From the NCBI RefSeq assembly GCF_003121405.1, contig NZ_QBUY01000024.1, positions 1-64,000 of the forward strand: DNA of 64,000 nt, written 5' to 3'. Each line of letters starts with the position of its first letter. Position 1 is the stretch's first letter. The notes beneath the pieces are model-generated. The model made no database searches. It was not told the origin of the DNA and saw only the letters and a program-made list of their open reading frames with translations. The position numbers were made by a program, and so were the translations under genes. The stretch comes from Paraburkholderia sp. C35. GTDB lineage: Bacteria; Pseudomonadota; Gammaproteobacteria; Burkholderiales; Burkholderiaceae. This document shows, piece after piece, positions 42,264-50,843 of this stretch.

Positions 42264-42925
42264 TTTTCAATATGTTCGGGCACGAGCAAATCGAACTGCT
42301 CTCGTTCACCCATGTGGCTATCCGCGCGCCGCGCGCCGACGTTATCGGCGAGGTCGTGATGGCGGAAAAGTGGCAAGAGTACATGCAGCGCTTGGCCCCG
42401 TCGATTCACGACGAATGCGACGAATACGGCTTCCGCTCGCTGATGGCCTCATTCCCGTTTCCGCTTACGCAACGTCTCGCGACCGTCGCGGCGTCGTTCA
42501 TTCAGTGGCTTGGCACGAACTGCGGCCGGTGCTTCCTTGGCGACGCTGAAAAGGCGGCGAAGGCACTGGACAACCGGCACGACGCCTACGCGGCCGCCTG
42601 GGCACTCGAAAACGTGCGGCACCTTGGGATCAATGGCGGCGTGCGCACCATCGAGGCCGCGCTCGCACCTAAGGACCATTACCAATACGGCGCGTTGAAA
42701 CGTCTGCCGGACCTCACCGAACAGGACTATGAGGCCGTCGAGCACGTTGTGCTCTGGCTTGGCATGAGGGAAGGCAAGGCGTTCATCGCGGAATGCGAGC
42801 GCGAGATTACCCAACGTCTCGACGCTCAACGGCATGCGCGCATCGCAGAGTGGCGCAAGCAAAACACCGTCGCCCACCTGCGCGAAAAGACGAAGCTGGT
42901 CAACAAACGGGATGAATGGCGATGA
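42260..42925 (+). CDS. Early protein, unknown
   Basis: 221 aa from ATG 42260, overlapping the previous stop. Mostly helical with a Cys pair (LGTNCGRCFLGDAEKAAK) and a basic C-terminal end (REKTKLVNKRDEWR). The last codons overlap the next start by 10 nt. Function unknown. Confidence 0.72.
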   Translation: MIFNMFGHEQIELLSFTHVAIRAPRADVIGEVVMAEKWQEYMQRLAPSIHDECDEYGFRSLMASFPFPLTQRLATVAASFIQWLGTNCGRCFLGDAEKAAKALDNRHDAYAAAWALENVRHLGINGGVRTIEAALAPKDHYQYGALKRLPDLTEQDYEAVEHVVLWLGMREGKAFIAECEREITQRLDAQRHARIAEWRKQNTVAHLREKTKLVNKRDEWR

Positions 42926-43278
42926 ATTTCGACCTCAAAAAGCCGTGCGCGCAATGCCCGTTTCGCACTGACGTCGAGCCGTATCTGCGCACCGAACGCG
43001 TCGAAGAACTGTGCGATGCCATCGTGCGCCACGACAAGACGTTTCAGTGTCACAAGACGCTCACGCACGACGATGAAGGCCGCGCGCTGCCGACGGACAA
43101 GGATCAGCACTGTGCGGGCGCACTCATCATGCTCGAACACATGCGGCGGCCCAATCAGATGATGCGCATTGCGTACCGCCTTGGGTTTTACGACAAACGC
43201 AAGCTGGACATGAGCGCGCCGGTGTACATGCAGGCCCGCGACATGATCGACGCTCACGCGGCCCACAACGGAGACTGA
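42916..43278 (+). CDS. DUF6283-like CPFR protein
   Basis: 120 aa; ATG 42922 is an in-frame alternative. KPCAQCPFRTDVEPYLRTER near the N-terminus, then FQCHKTL and HCAGALIMLEH, give a conserved Cys/His set (CxxCPFR, CH, CAG). It is typical of the DUF6283 family, possibly a metal-binding enzyme. Role unknown. Confidence 0.78.
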   Translation: MAMNFDLKKPCAQCPFRTDVEPYLRTERVEELCDAIVRHDKTFQCHKTLTHDDEGRALPTDKDQHCAGALIMLEHMRRPNQMMRIAYRLGFYDKRKLDMSAPVYMQARDMIDAHAAHNGD

Positions 43279-43282
43279 CCGC

Positions 43283-43918
43283 ATGACAAACCGCACGCGC
43301 GACCTCGTACAGATGGCAAAGGCCGTCGGGCTGGACGTGATTAAGCATTACCAGAAAGACTCACGCATCTTTGTTGATACCCGCGCAGCGAACGGCGTCA
43401 CGCGCGCTTTCAACATCACGAAGTCACCCAACGACATACGCGGCGACGTGAACGAGAGAGCGCGAATGAAGCGATTCGTAAATGAGAACCCGGCACCGAC
43501 CGCGCCGACACCTGAAACCCCTAAACGCAAAACGCTCACCGTGAAGAAAGCAGACAGCACACCTATCTCGCCCGATGCAGCACCGGCACCCGCTGCCGCT
43601 CCCGTCTCGACGGCCGCGCAGGAACTGACGCAAAAAGAGTTTTACCGGCTCTGCTCTTTCGTTGAGCAAGGCGAAGGCCCGGCCCAGTATTCGAGCCTTG
43701 AAGCCTACGCGATGCGCGTTTCGGGCGTTATGGGGCAGACCGTCAGCGAGGACGCTATTCGCGAGGCAATGGACGTCACCGGAACCGCGACACCTGATCG
43801 CTGGTTGCCCACGCTCGACCCGTCGGCCGTGCTCATCAAGGAAATGCACGCATTGATCGAATCCCTTGGACACAAGCCGTCGGCCGACTTCAAACGCCTG
43901 TTTGCTAGCGTCGCTTAA
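43283..43918 (+). CDS. Early protein with disordered linker
   Basis: 211 aa (MTNRTRDLVQMAKAVGLDVI). Residues 1-65 are a compact basic domain, residues 66-115 a Pro/Ala/Thr linker (TAPTPETPKRKTLTVK), and residues 116-211 a helical domain (KEFYRLCSFVEQGEGPAQYS). Unknown function. Confidence 0.7.
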   Translation: MTNRTRDLVQMAKAVGLDVIKHYQKDSRIFVDTRAANGVTRAFNITKSPNDIRGDVNERARMKRFVNENPAPTAPTPETPKRKTLTVKKADSTPISPDAAPAPAAAPVSTAAQELTQKEFYRLCSFVEQGEGPAQYSSLEAYAMRVSGVMGQTVSEDAIREAMDVTGTATPDRWLPTLDPSAVLIKEMHALIESLGHKPSADFKRLFASVA

Positions 43919-43944
43919 CCCTCTCACTCATCACCACACACACC

Positions 43945-44946
43945 ATGACTCAACTTCGCATCAAGCGTCTGCACCCGGACGCACAAATCCCCCAGTTCGC
44001 CACGGCGGGCGCGGCCTGTATCGACCTGCACGCCATCGAGGCGGATTCGTTTAAGCCGCACCCGACGGACATGCACGCGTGCATTTTCCGCACCGGGCTC
44101 GCGGTCGAAATCCCGTCCGGCTATGTGCTCAAAATCTACTCGCGCAGCGGGCAGGGTTTCAAGGACGCGGTACGCCTCTCGAACTGTGTCGGCGTGATCG
44201 ACAGCGACTATCGCGGCGAAATTATGGTGAGCCTGCGCGCCGACGGTGACGACAGCAAGGCTGTCTACAAGGTCCGCGACGGTGACCGCATCGCTCAGGC
44301 AATGCTGGAATATGCGCCGCCGTTCGAGATTATCGAAGTCGGCGAACTTTCGGAAACGGCGCGCGGCGCGGGCGGCTTTGGCTCGACCGGCAAGGGCGCA
44401 GTTCCCGAAAACGATGTTCTGGCCGGTGACGACTGCGCGGACATGCTGCGCGGTACGCCTTACGAGGCGAGCATGGAAGCGCTCGCGCTCGCTCAGAAGT
44501 GGGAGAAACGCGGCGTGATCGTGACTATCGGGCGCACGAAAGACCATGTGAACGGCGGTGATCGCCCGCATGCGCAGGCGTGCCCGAAGGGCTCGAAGTT
44601 TCACGCCGAGCTACCGCTGACGAAAAGCCCGGAGGCGTCTGATGGCGCATGGCCGACGGCCGCCGCTGTCCCGGCACAGACGGCCGTGCTTGACATGGTG
44701 CAGTACACCCGCGACGACGAGAGCATTCAAACCGCGCTGATGCTGGTCGGCGATATCAAAGAGGTGCCGCTCGACGTGATCGCAACGTGGACGCTTGAGC
44801 AGTGCATTCAGGTACACGACTGGGCGCTTGCCGTGCACATGCAGGCATCGGACAACGATGATGTTGTTGTGCCGCCGCGCCCGGCCGTGCTCGACGCCTA
44901 CGAAATGACCGACGAAGAACGTTGCGACTCTTACAGGATCGTCTGA
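43945..44946 (+). CDS. dut: dUTPase with a C-terminal extension
   Basis: 333 aa. Residues 1-155 hold all five trimeric-dUTPase motifs: I GAACIDLHAIE, II YSRSGQGF, III GVIDSDYRGEIMVSL, IV GDRIAQAMLEYAP, V ARGAGGFGSTGKG. It hydrolyses dUTP to dUMP, preventing uracil in phage DNA. About 175 further residues follow, far longer than the usual 150-aa enzyme. They contain KWEKRGVIVTIGRTKDHVN and WTLEQCIQVHDWALAVHMQA. The extension may be regulatory or a second activity. Confidence 0.9.
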   Translation: MTQLRIKRLHPDAQIPQFATAGAACIDLHAIEADSFKPHPTDMHACIFRTGLAVEIPSGYVLKIYSRSGQGFKDAVRLSNCVGVIDSDYRGEIMVSLRADGDDSKAVYKVRDGDRIAQAMLEYAPPFEIIEVGELSETARGAGGFGSTGKGAVPENDVLAGDDCADMLRGTPYEASMEALALAQKWEKRGVIVTIGRTKDHVNGGDRPHAQACPKGSKFHAELPLTKSPEASDGAWPTAAAVPAQTAVLDMVQYTRDDESIQTALMLVGDIKEVPLDVIATWTLEQCIQVHDWALAVHMQASDNDDVVVPPRPAVLDAYEMTDEERCDSYRIV

Positions 44947-44947
44947 C

Positions 44948-45529
44948 ATGAGCGCGCCGGATATAAAGAAGCCCCTGCGCGCGTACACCGTCCACGACGG
45001 TGACGACGGCTATACCGTGGTGTTCGGGCGCACCAATGGGGCGGCGCGCGCCAGAGGCGCAAACGAACTCAATTGCGGGTTCGAGGACGTCGAGTATTGC
45101 TGGCGCGCGCCAGAGTTCGATGAGTACGCACCCGGCCCGGTGCCGTCGCAAGCGCAAATCGAGGCGGGCAACTGGCGATTCGAGTGCATGGAGTGCACAG
45201 ACTGGGTCGATGATGAGACGCCTGAGCCCGTCTACCTTGGACAGTTCGTGTTCTGCTGCAAAGAGTGTCACGCGTACTACCAACGCGACAAGCGCGATCA
45301 GGCCGATTTCGAAGACATGGCCTGCGAGCTTCTGGCGGCCCGCTATCCGGGCGCGGTGTTGCACCACGTCGCTCGCGTCAAGAGCGATGAGCGCATGCCT
45401 ATCGAGCTTCACTTCACGTTTCCGGGCGGCCAGTATTCGGTGCACTGGATCAGCGGCGAATCGACTGCCTCTGTCCATCCCGACGATGTTGACGCCTTTG
45501 TTTCCCTATACCGCAAGAGCAAACAATGA
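44948..45529 (+). CDS. Early protein with Cys cluster
   Basis: 193 aa. The N-terminal part (RAYTVHDGDDGYTVVFGRTN) resembles short phage domains seen beside adenylate or DNA-metabolism genes. FECMECTDW and FVFCCKECHAYY form a Cys4-type zinc site near residues 80-105. A C-terminal alpha/beta segment follows. One base separates it from dut and it overlaps the macro-domain gene. Function unknown. Confidence 0.72.
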   Translation: MSAPDIKKPLRAYTVHDGDDGYTVVFGRTNGAARARGANELNCGFEDVEYCWRAPEFDEYAPGPVPSQAQIEAGNWRFECMECTDWVDDETPEPVYLGQFVFCCKECHAYYQRDKRDQADFEDMACELLAARYPGAVLHHVARVKSDERMPIELHFTFPGGQYSVHWISGESTASVHPDDVDAFVSLYRKSKQ

Positions 45530-46833
45530 AAATCAAATTCTGCGACACCAATGCCAACGTTGCGAACGCGCTGCACACCATTTTCGCAGGCGTGCCCGAT
45601 GTGACCGTGATGAACGGCAACATTCTGACGCTCACCGGCGATGCCATCGTGAGCCCGGCCAACAGTTTCGGCCGGATGGATGGCGGCATCGACGCGGCGT
45701 ATGTCCGCCAGTTCGGTATCGAGATTCAGCGGCGCGTGCAGGCCGCTATCGGAACCTTCTATGACGATGGCCTGCCCGTCGGCGAGGCCATCACGGTAAA
45801 GACCGGCCATGCCAAAGTGCCGCTTCTGATCGCCGCACCGACCATGCGCGTACCTGGCATCGTTAGCGGCACGGATCACGCCTATCAGGCGATGCGCGCG
45901 GCACTCAGGCAGGCGCGGCAGCACAACGTCAAGACGCTGCTCTGTCCGGGCCTGTGCACGCTCACCGGCCGTATGGACCCGTATGAGGCGGCATCGCAGA
46001 TGCACCGCGCCTATGTCGAGTTCAAGGCGAACGGGCATATCAACATCGAGGCGAAAGACCTCGCCGACTGGCTCACGAGCTTTCTGCAGAATCACGCGAA
46101 TCTCACGCAACTGCCTGCACTCATCACCGCCGAGCGCGCCCTGAGCGTGGTGCCGCGTGAAAACCTCGAAAACGTCACGGCGATGATGCTCGAACAGATT
46201 CACCGCCGTCTGACGACTTTCGAGCGCGAACCGGCCGCGCGTGCGCTCGCGCTGATCGCCGACGCATTGGGTATGGGCTCGCTCACGCGCACGCCCGACA
46301 ACGTCGCACAGGGCGTAATGATGGCGCGCGATCACGCCGAGCGCATGCTCACATACCTGCGTATGAGCATGGATCATTTCGGCATCGAGGCGGGCGACGA
46401 ATGCGAACTGCCTGAGGCAATCCGCAAGCTGAAGTCGCTCGCGGGCAAAGGCGCACTAACGGCAGAGCATGACACGCTGGAAAACGCCGCGCGCTCGATC
46501 ACCCGGCATTACAGCGAGCAGTGGGCAGCCGAATCGGACCCGGAAGGTAAGGGCGTTCGTGTCGGCACGCGTCACGAGGACGACTCGCTTAACGAGTTCA
46601 TTCACGTCTACGTCTCGAATTACTCGATGGATGAGGCCGACGATTACGCGCTGGCGCAATACATCACGCTCGTGCGTCCGGCCAACATCGCCGCCATGTT
46701 CGATCTGATCCGCGAGCAGGCGAATACGATCAAGTTGCGCGATAAGGAACTGGAGATTTACAGGGCGGCGGCGAGCAGCGCAGCGGAAATGCTCGTGCCG
46801 GGCGGCGCGTTGCTCGAATCCGCCGCGATTTAA
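45526..46833 (+). CDS. Macro-domain (ADP-ribose-binding) protein with C-terminal extension
   Basis: 435 aa. Residues 1-165 form a macro domain: VMNGNILTLTGDAIVSPANS, then FGRMDGGIDAAYVRQFG and TLLCPGLCTLTGRM. These proteins bind or remove ADP-ribose. A helical region follows, and residues about 340-430 (HVYVSNYSMDEADDYALAQY; LVRPANIAAMFDLI) resemble the Ead/Ea22-like tail of lambdoid early proteins. It could counter host ADP-ribosylation or NAD-based defence. That role is inference. Confidence 0.83.
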   Translation: MKIKFCDTNANVANALHTIFAGVPDVTVMNGNILTLTGDAIVSPANSFGRMDGGIDAAYVRQFGIEIQRRVQAAIGTFYDDGLPVGEAITVKTGHAKVPLLIAAPTMRVPGIVSGTDHAYQAMRAALRQARQHNVKTLLCPGLCTLTGRMDPYEAASQMHRAYVEFKANGHINIEAKDLADWLTSFLQNHANLTQLPALITAERALSVVPRENLENVTAMMLEQIHRRLTTFEREPAARALALIADALGMGSLTRTPDNVAQGVMMARDHAERMLTYLRMSMDHFGIEAGDECELPEAIRKLKSLAGKGALTAEHDTLENAARSITRHYSEQWAAESDPEGKGVRVGTRHEDDSLNEFIHVYVSNYSMDEADDYALAQYITLVRPANIAAMFDLIREQANTIKLRDKELEIYRAAASSAAEMLVPGGALLESAAI

Positions 46834-46846
46834 TTCGCCCACACCC

Positions 46847-46860
46847 ATAGACATGTCTAT
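46847..46860. promoter_or_regulatory. Perfect palindromic operator ATAGACATGTCTAT
   Basis: A 14-bp perfect palindrome that ends on the first base of the TTGACA -35. A protein bound here would occlude RNA polymerase. Related sites lie at 40759 and 40800. Confidence 0.75.
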
Positions 46861-46889
46861 TGACAGCCTCAACCGTGACAACATACGAT
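46860..46889 (+). promoter_or_regulatory. Early promoter/operator, copy c
   Basis: TTGACA, 18 nt, TACGAT with CGTGACAACA in the spacer and TTGAGGCTCA after the -10. It carries both operator families, so it may be doubly controlled. Confidence 0.88.
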
Positions 46890-46920
46890 TGAGGCTCATT
46901 ACACACAAACGGGGTTCCGA

Positions 46921-47106
46921 ATGAGCGCAGGCGACGTGAGCGAAGTGCACAAGCTGCACAACGCATTCAGCATTGCAACAGGCCTCATCACGCTGATTCT
47001 CTGCGCGGCGGCTTGGTTCTATCCGATGTATCAGGACTACCGCCAGTGCCGCAAAGAGGGCCACACGTCGGCGTTCTGCTACTACCTCTTGCGCACGCCG
47101 CAATGA
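46921..47106 (+). CDS. Small membrane protein
   Basis: 61 aa. One transmembrane helix is predicted at about residues 14-36 (FSIATGLITLILCAAAWFY), with a polar N-terminus and a Cys-containing end. First gene after early promoter c. Small inner-membrane proteins at such places often alter superinfection or lysis, but no family is recognised. Confidence 0.7.
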   Translation: MSAGDVSEVHKLHNAFSIATGLITLILCAAAWFYPMYQDYRQCRKEGHTSAFCYYLLRTPQ

Positions 47107-47300
47107 GCGAGCGGGTAGGGCACGCGTACATGGCGCGCGTGTTCCTCGCGCAGGCGAGGGCAAAGCGGCACCTGCCCGGCGCGCACGCGGTTCTGATGCA
47201 ATGGGCGGCAAACAGGCGGCGACGCTACGCGGAAACACTACGCACGCCGCCCGTCATCACCGCGCCCGTACAGGGTGATTTGTTCGAAGGGCTTTTCTGA
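47103..47300 (+). CDS. Small basic early protein
   Basis: 65 aa in ATGA overlap with the membrane-protein gene. Ala/Arg-rich and helical (YMARVFLAQARAKRHLPGAH; WAANRRRRYAETLR), ending with a short QGDLFEGLF tail resembling the end of other early proteins. Function unknown. Confidence 0.65.
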   Translation: MSERVGHAYMARVFLAQARAKRHLPGAHAVLMQWAANRRRRYAETLRTPPVITAPVQGDLFEGLF

Positions 47301-47482
47301 TGGTCAGCGACAAAAGCATAGACCTGCGCATCAAGGCAGAGCGGATCATCCGCGCTGATCGGCTCGCGAACGGCCGCGACGTTTCGCACCTGCAGTTTGA
47401 GAGGCGATACACAGAAGCACTCATTGCGTATCGCGACGCGGTTATCCGCATCAACGAAGTGCTCACCAAACTCTTTCCATGA
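47300..47482 (+). CDS. Small helical early protein
   Basis: 60 aa (MVSDKSIDLRIKAERIIRAD), almost entirely alpha-helical. Coupled to both neighbours. Unknown function. Confidence 0.62.
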   Translation: MVSDKSIDLRIKAERIIRADRLANGRDVSHLQFERRYTEALIAYRDAVIRINEVLTKLFP

Positions 47483-47829
47483 AAACTCAGCGACCACCAC
47501 AAACCGATGAGGCAATCGCGGGGCTTGCAATCGCCGCGCTTCGTGAGCACGGCTCGATGCGGCTCAAGCCGCTTTGCGCCATCGTGCACGTACACCATAA
47601 GCGCTTAGGTCCGGTCCTCACTGCGCTCGCAATGAGCGGCCGTTTGCACCGCGTCGCCGACGGCCAACGCGAGGGCTCGACGGTCTACCTGTACGAGGCA
47701 ATCTGCGAAGACGTCGCGCCGCCCGCCGCGCCCGCACGCGCACCGATTTCGTTTAACGCGGCGGCCACGCTGGCGGCATTTCAGGCCACAGCGCAGCGCT
47801 TCGCAATGGGTTTCGCACCGGCCGCCTGA
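47479..47829 (+). CDS. Winged-helix-like early protein
   Basis: 116 aa. Residues 10-70 have a winged-helix pattern (DEAIAGLAIAALREHGSMRL; HHKRLGPVLTALAMSGRLHR; STVYLYEAI). A Pro/Ala linker and a helical end follow. Possibly a small transcription regulator. Confidence 0.65.
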   Translation: MKTQRPPQTDEAIAGLAIAALREHGSMRLKPLCAIVHVHHKRLGPVLTALAMSGRLHRVADGQREGSTVYLYEAICEDVAPPAAPARAPISFNAAATLAAFQATAQRFAMGFAPAA

Positions 47830-47846
47830 GGCCAAAGGAGAATCAA

Positions 47847-48386
47847 ATGGGCTGGAAACTGCTGAAAGAGACGTTCGCGATCACGCATCATATGAAGGTC
47901 GTAGGCGACAACGTATTGATCGGATCAAGCTATGTCGGCAATCTCGCAACGATCAATTCGAAAACGGGCGCGCTCACGGAAAACGAGACGTTCCCGCGCT
48001 TTCTGCGCGAGAACTATCCAGCACTGCTCAAAGCCGAGCCCGCTACGCTCGCGCACCTGATCGCGACGGCGGACACGTTTGAGGCCTCGATTCCCGTCTA
48101 CACCTATGACGGCGGCGAAATCATTGAGCGCAAGTGTGAAGTGCCGGGATGGCCGAACGCCACGCACGACGGCGAAATGATGTACGAGAACACGCATTCG
48201 ACCAAAAAGACAGAGGTTGTCGCGTGGGCGAAGCGCAACGCTCATCTGGCCGTCAGATTCACCAATGAGCACATTGAGCGGCTTGAGAAGGAACTTGCCG
48301 ACGCGCGCGCGAGCCTTGCGCGCCATACAGCCGACGTCGAAAAGCTGGCGGCCGACTATCCCGACGTCGCAGCGGACACTGACTGA
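47847..48386 (+). CDS. Early protein with C-terminal coiled coil
   Basis: 179 aa with AAAGGAGAA before the ATG. The beta-rich N-terminal half (MGWKLLKETFAITHHMKVVG; DNVLIGSSYVGNLATINS) precedes a helical end (EHIERLEKELADARASLARH). Its stop overlaps the next start. Function unknown. Confidence 0.72.
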   Translation: MGWKLLKETFAITHHMKVVGDNVLIGSSYVGNLATINSKTGALTENETFPRFLRENYPALLKAEPATLAHLIATADTFEASIPVYTYDGGEIIERKCEVPGWPNATHDGEMMYENTHSTKKTEVVAWAKRNAHLAVRFTNEHIERLEKELADARASLARHTADVEKLAADYPDVAADTD

Positions 48387-48667
48387 TGAACATCATTCAC
48401 GAGCACGACACCGGCAAGGGCTTCAAGATCCGGCGCGGCGGCGCGTATCGCGGCAGCACCGGCGAGGTGCGCTATGTCCATAGCATCCACAAGCCCGGCA
48501 GCGGGTACGGCGTGACGTGGGATAGCGTCTCGTATGAGGACTATTACAAACAGGGCAAGGGAGCCGTGTTCTACAGCGAGCGCGATGACCGGCCGCACGG
48601 CTACATGACAATGAAGGCGTTTAAGGACTGGGCTGTCCGCGACGTCACACCGGAGCATTTGAAGTGA
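48386..48667 (+). CDS. Small early protein
   Basis: 93 aa (MNIIHEHDTGKGFKIRRGGA), basic and beta-rich, with GSGYGVTWDSVSYEDYYKQG. Coupled to both neighbours. No family recognised. Confidence 0.68.
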   Translation: MNIIHEHDTGKGFKIRRGGAYRGSTGEVRYVHSIHKPGSGYGVTWDSVSYEDYYKQGKGAVFYSERDDRPHGYMTMKAFKDWAVRDVTPEHLK

Positions 48668-49029
48668 TCGTCTATCTCGCGAAACTGAAAACCCGCAAGG
48701 AAATGGAGCAGACCATACCGCGCGATGAGTGGGGTTGGTGGCACGACGTATGCCCCGGCGAAACGCTCATTCTGCGCGACGCAACGGAGGGCGATTTCAA
48801 GCGCGTCACCATGAATGAGAACACTTCGACCGACCCGACCGACTACCTGTGCGAGACGTGCGAGCGGCCCGCGCTCGTGAGTCGCAAGGCCGTCGAATGG
48901 CTCTCGATTATGGTGCCCGTCACGCACACCGGCGCAACGGTCACGCGCGACAACACGATGCTCACGAAGGCATACGCGCGCGAGGTTTCGGAACACGAGG
49001 CCCGCGAGCGCGCGAAAGCGGAGCTATAA
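48664..49029 (+). CDS. Early protein with CxxC knuckle
   Basis: 121 aa from GTG 48664. YLCETCERPALVS is in the middle, and the helical C-terminus (AYAREVSEHEARERAKAEL) ends the protein. Possibly zinc-binding. Function unknown. Confidence 0.68.
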   Translation: MIVYLAKLKTRKEMEQTIPRDEWGWWHDVCPGETLILRDATEGDFKRVTMNENTSTDPTDYLCETCERPALVSRKAVEWLSIMVPVTHTGATVTRDNTMLTKAYAREVSEHEARERAKAEL

Positions 49030-49056
49030 AGCTATCTCCCACAACAGGAGATAATC

Positions 49057-49308
49057 ATGTCCGCTGAATTTGACACCCGTCGTCAGCCCACGCCCGTATG
49101 TCCGACATGCGGCCACGCGCTCACAACCAATGAACTGTCCGGCATCTTGTCGGACCTCGAAGGCTCGCCGGTTGACCTCGTTCGCCTGGCACCCGATGAG
49201 AAGTTCGCACAGATTGCGTGCCCGGTTGCCGAGTGCTGTACGCCGTACTGGATCAGCGGCGGCTATGTGCCGCTGTATGCGACCGGGCTGACGCGCGACG
49301 ACGTCTAA
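49057..49308 (+). CDS. Small zinc-ribbon protein
   Basis: 83 aa with AGGAGATAA before the ATG. CPTCGHALTTNEL near residue 9 and ACPVAECC near residue 56 make a probable zinc ribbon. Unknown role, likely nucleic-acid or protein binding. Confidence 0.7.
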   Translation: MSAEFDTRRQPTPVCPTCGHALTTNELSGILSDLEGSPVDLVRLAPDEKFAQIACPVAECCTPYWISGGYVPLYATGLTRDDV

Positions 49309-49329
49309 CCTGCATTCCCTTTTCGCCCC

Positions 49330-50139
49330 ATGACTCACTACCCGATGAACAACACGGCCGCGAACGCACTGCGCGCGGCATTCGAGCGCGCGTACGAGCA
49401 CGGTGACATACCCTTGCTCATGCCGCACGAGCCCGCGCAGCCGTCGCTCGCGCGTGTCTCGCCGACCACGAACGAGAGGGCGGCGCGCGTTATCGAGCGC
49501 TGCCGGTTCCACATTACCGGGTACGTGCTCAGTGACACATGGGAATTGCGCAAGGCCATCGTTGAGGAAGGCGCGGTGCGCTGGCTTCCCAATCGCGAGG
49601 ATTTCACGCGCGTAATGCAATGGCAGGACACGAAAGGCCCGAACACGCCGCCCGATGAGGCAATCGGCGATGAGCTTATCGGCACGGCCGCGCAGGCCGT
49701 CAGCGCGCCGCCGATGGTTATCGCCGCGCCCGCTGCGCCGTCGCGCCCGGTTCTCACCGCGCCGCCGTCCGCGCGCCTGCTCGAATCGACAGAGGAAGCG
49801 CTTGGCGTGCTCGCGGGCGAGCTTGGATGCGTTCGCAACGAGGATATCCCGCACAACGCGGGCTGGTTCGTGCCCGGCAAGGCCAAAGCCTACGCCAGCG
49901 CGCTCGATGCCATCAAAGGGCTGGTTTCGAGCCTGAAAGCGGGCGGAACGGTGTATGAGAAAAAGGCCGCCGCGCCAAAGGCTGATGTGCCGGGCGACGT
50001 CGCCCACACAGACGCGATGCTTGGACGCGTCGCGAGTGAAATCAGCCAGGTACGTTTCGACAATGAAAAGGCCGGGCTGACTGCGCCGGTCAAGAAAAAG
50101 AGCGCGCCCGTCGATGACAGACAGGACGCGCTTTTCTAG
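49330..50139 (+). CDS. Last gene of the 46.9-50.1 kb early operon
   Basis: 269 aa (MTHYPMNNTAANALRAAFER). A helical N-terminal half, an Ala/Pro linker about residues 120-150 and a C-terminal half with TEEALGVLAGELGCVRNEDI. It ends at TAG inside CTAG, sharing this palindrome with the stop of the convergent collagen-operon gene. Function unknown. Confidence 0.7.
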   Translation: MTHYPMNNTAANALRAAFERAYEHGDIPLLMPHEPAQPSLARVSPTTNERAARVIERCRFHITGYVLSDTWELRKAIVEEGAVRWLPNREDFTRVMQWQDTKGPNTPPDEAIGDELIGTAAQAVSAPPMVIAAPAAPSRPVLTAPPSARLLESTEEALGVLAGELGCVRNEDIPHNAGWFVPGKAKAYASALDAIKGLVSSLKAGGTVYEKKAAAPKADVPGDVAHTDAMLGRVASEISQVRFDNEKAGLTAPVKKKSAPVDDRQDALF

Positions 50140-50843
50140 GCGGGATTGAGCGCGACGTTGATCGCGCCATACGCATACGACACGTTGAACGTGCCGGGCG
50201 CGGGAGTCTGCGCACCGGCCGCGACAGCCGCGTTAGAGAGCGCGCCGAACGACGATTCAGCATCGTAGTTCGAACCTTGGTTGTACTGTGACGTCGATGA
50301 GACGCCCATCGTATAACCGGCTGGCGGCGTGAACACATTCGACACGCTGCCCGAAAAACTCCCCCCTTGCCCCGCGATCAGCAGCAGATACAGCGCTTTC
50401 GGCAGCGTGATCGCAGGGAACACGCACGACGTCGCAGCCGTCGCCTTCTTCGTCACCGGAACGACGGAATTGATCGGGTCGGACTGGTTGACGCCGGACA
50501 GATTCAGAATGCCGATGTTGACGGATTTGACCGTCGCGCCGCTGAATGTGTACGACGCGGGCTCGCTCGCGGTCGCGATCTTGTAGAAGCCGCCGATAAA
50601 GCCGTTGTCGTTGTGCGTGGTGAAAATGAGCGACGTGTGCAGCGTCCACCCCGCGCACGCGAGCGAGAGCGGGCTTTTCGTGTCATCGCAGGTGAACAGC
50701 GCATAGAGCAGGTTGCCCGCGACGATGCCGGACGGTGCCGGAATCGTCGCGCTGCTTGTCTGCGAGCCGCCGTTAGACGAAGACACTACCTGAATGCCCG
50801 AGCCTGCGGGCGGCGCGCGATAGCGCGTTACTGCGGGAATCAT
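50136..50843 (-). CDS. Fibre-operon distal protein
   Basis: 235 aa from ATG 50843, in TGATG overlap with the collagen-like fibre gene. Beta-rich, with Ser/Thr/Gly-rich strands (GIQVVSSSNGGSQTSS; GNLLYALFTCDDTKS; STSQYNQGSNYDAESS). It looks like a fibre-tip or adhesin domain and may form the receptor-binding end next to the collagen-like shaft. Confidence 0.72.
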   Translation of the reverse strand: MIPAVTRYRAPPAGSGIQVVSSSNGGSQTSSATIPAPSGIVAGNLLYALFTCDDTKSPLSLACAGWTLHTSLIFTTHNDNGFIGGFYKIATASEPASYTFSGATVKSVNIGILNLSGVNQSDPINSVVPVTKKATAATSCVFPAITLPKALYLLLIAGQGGSFSGSVSNVFTPPAGYTMGVSSTSQYNQGSNYDAESSFGALSNAAVAAGAQTPAPGTFNVSYAYGAINVALNPA

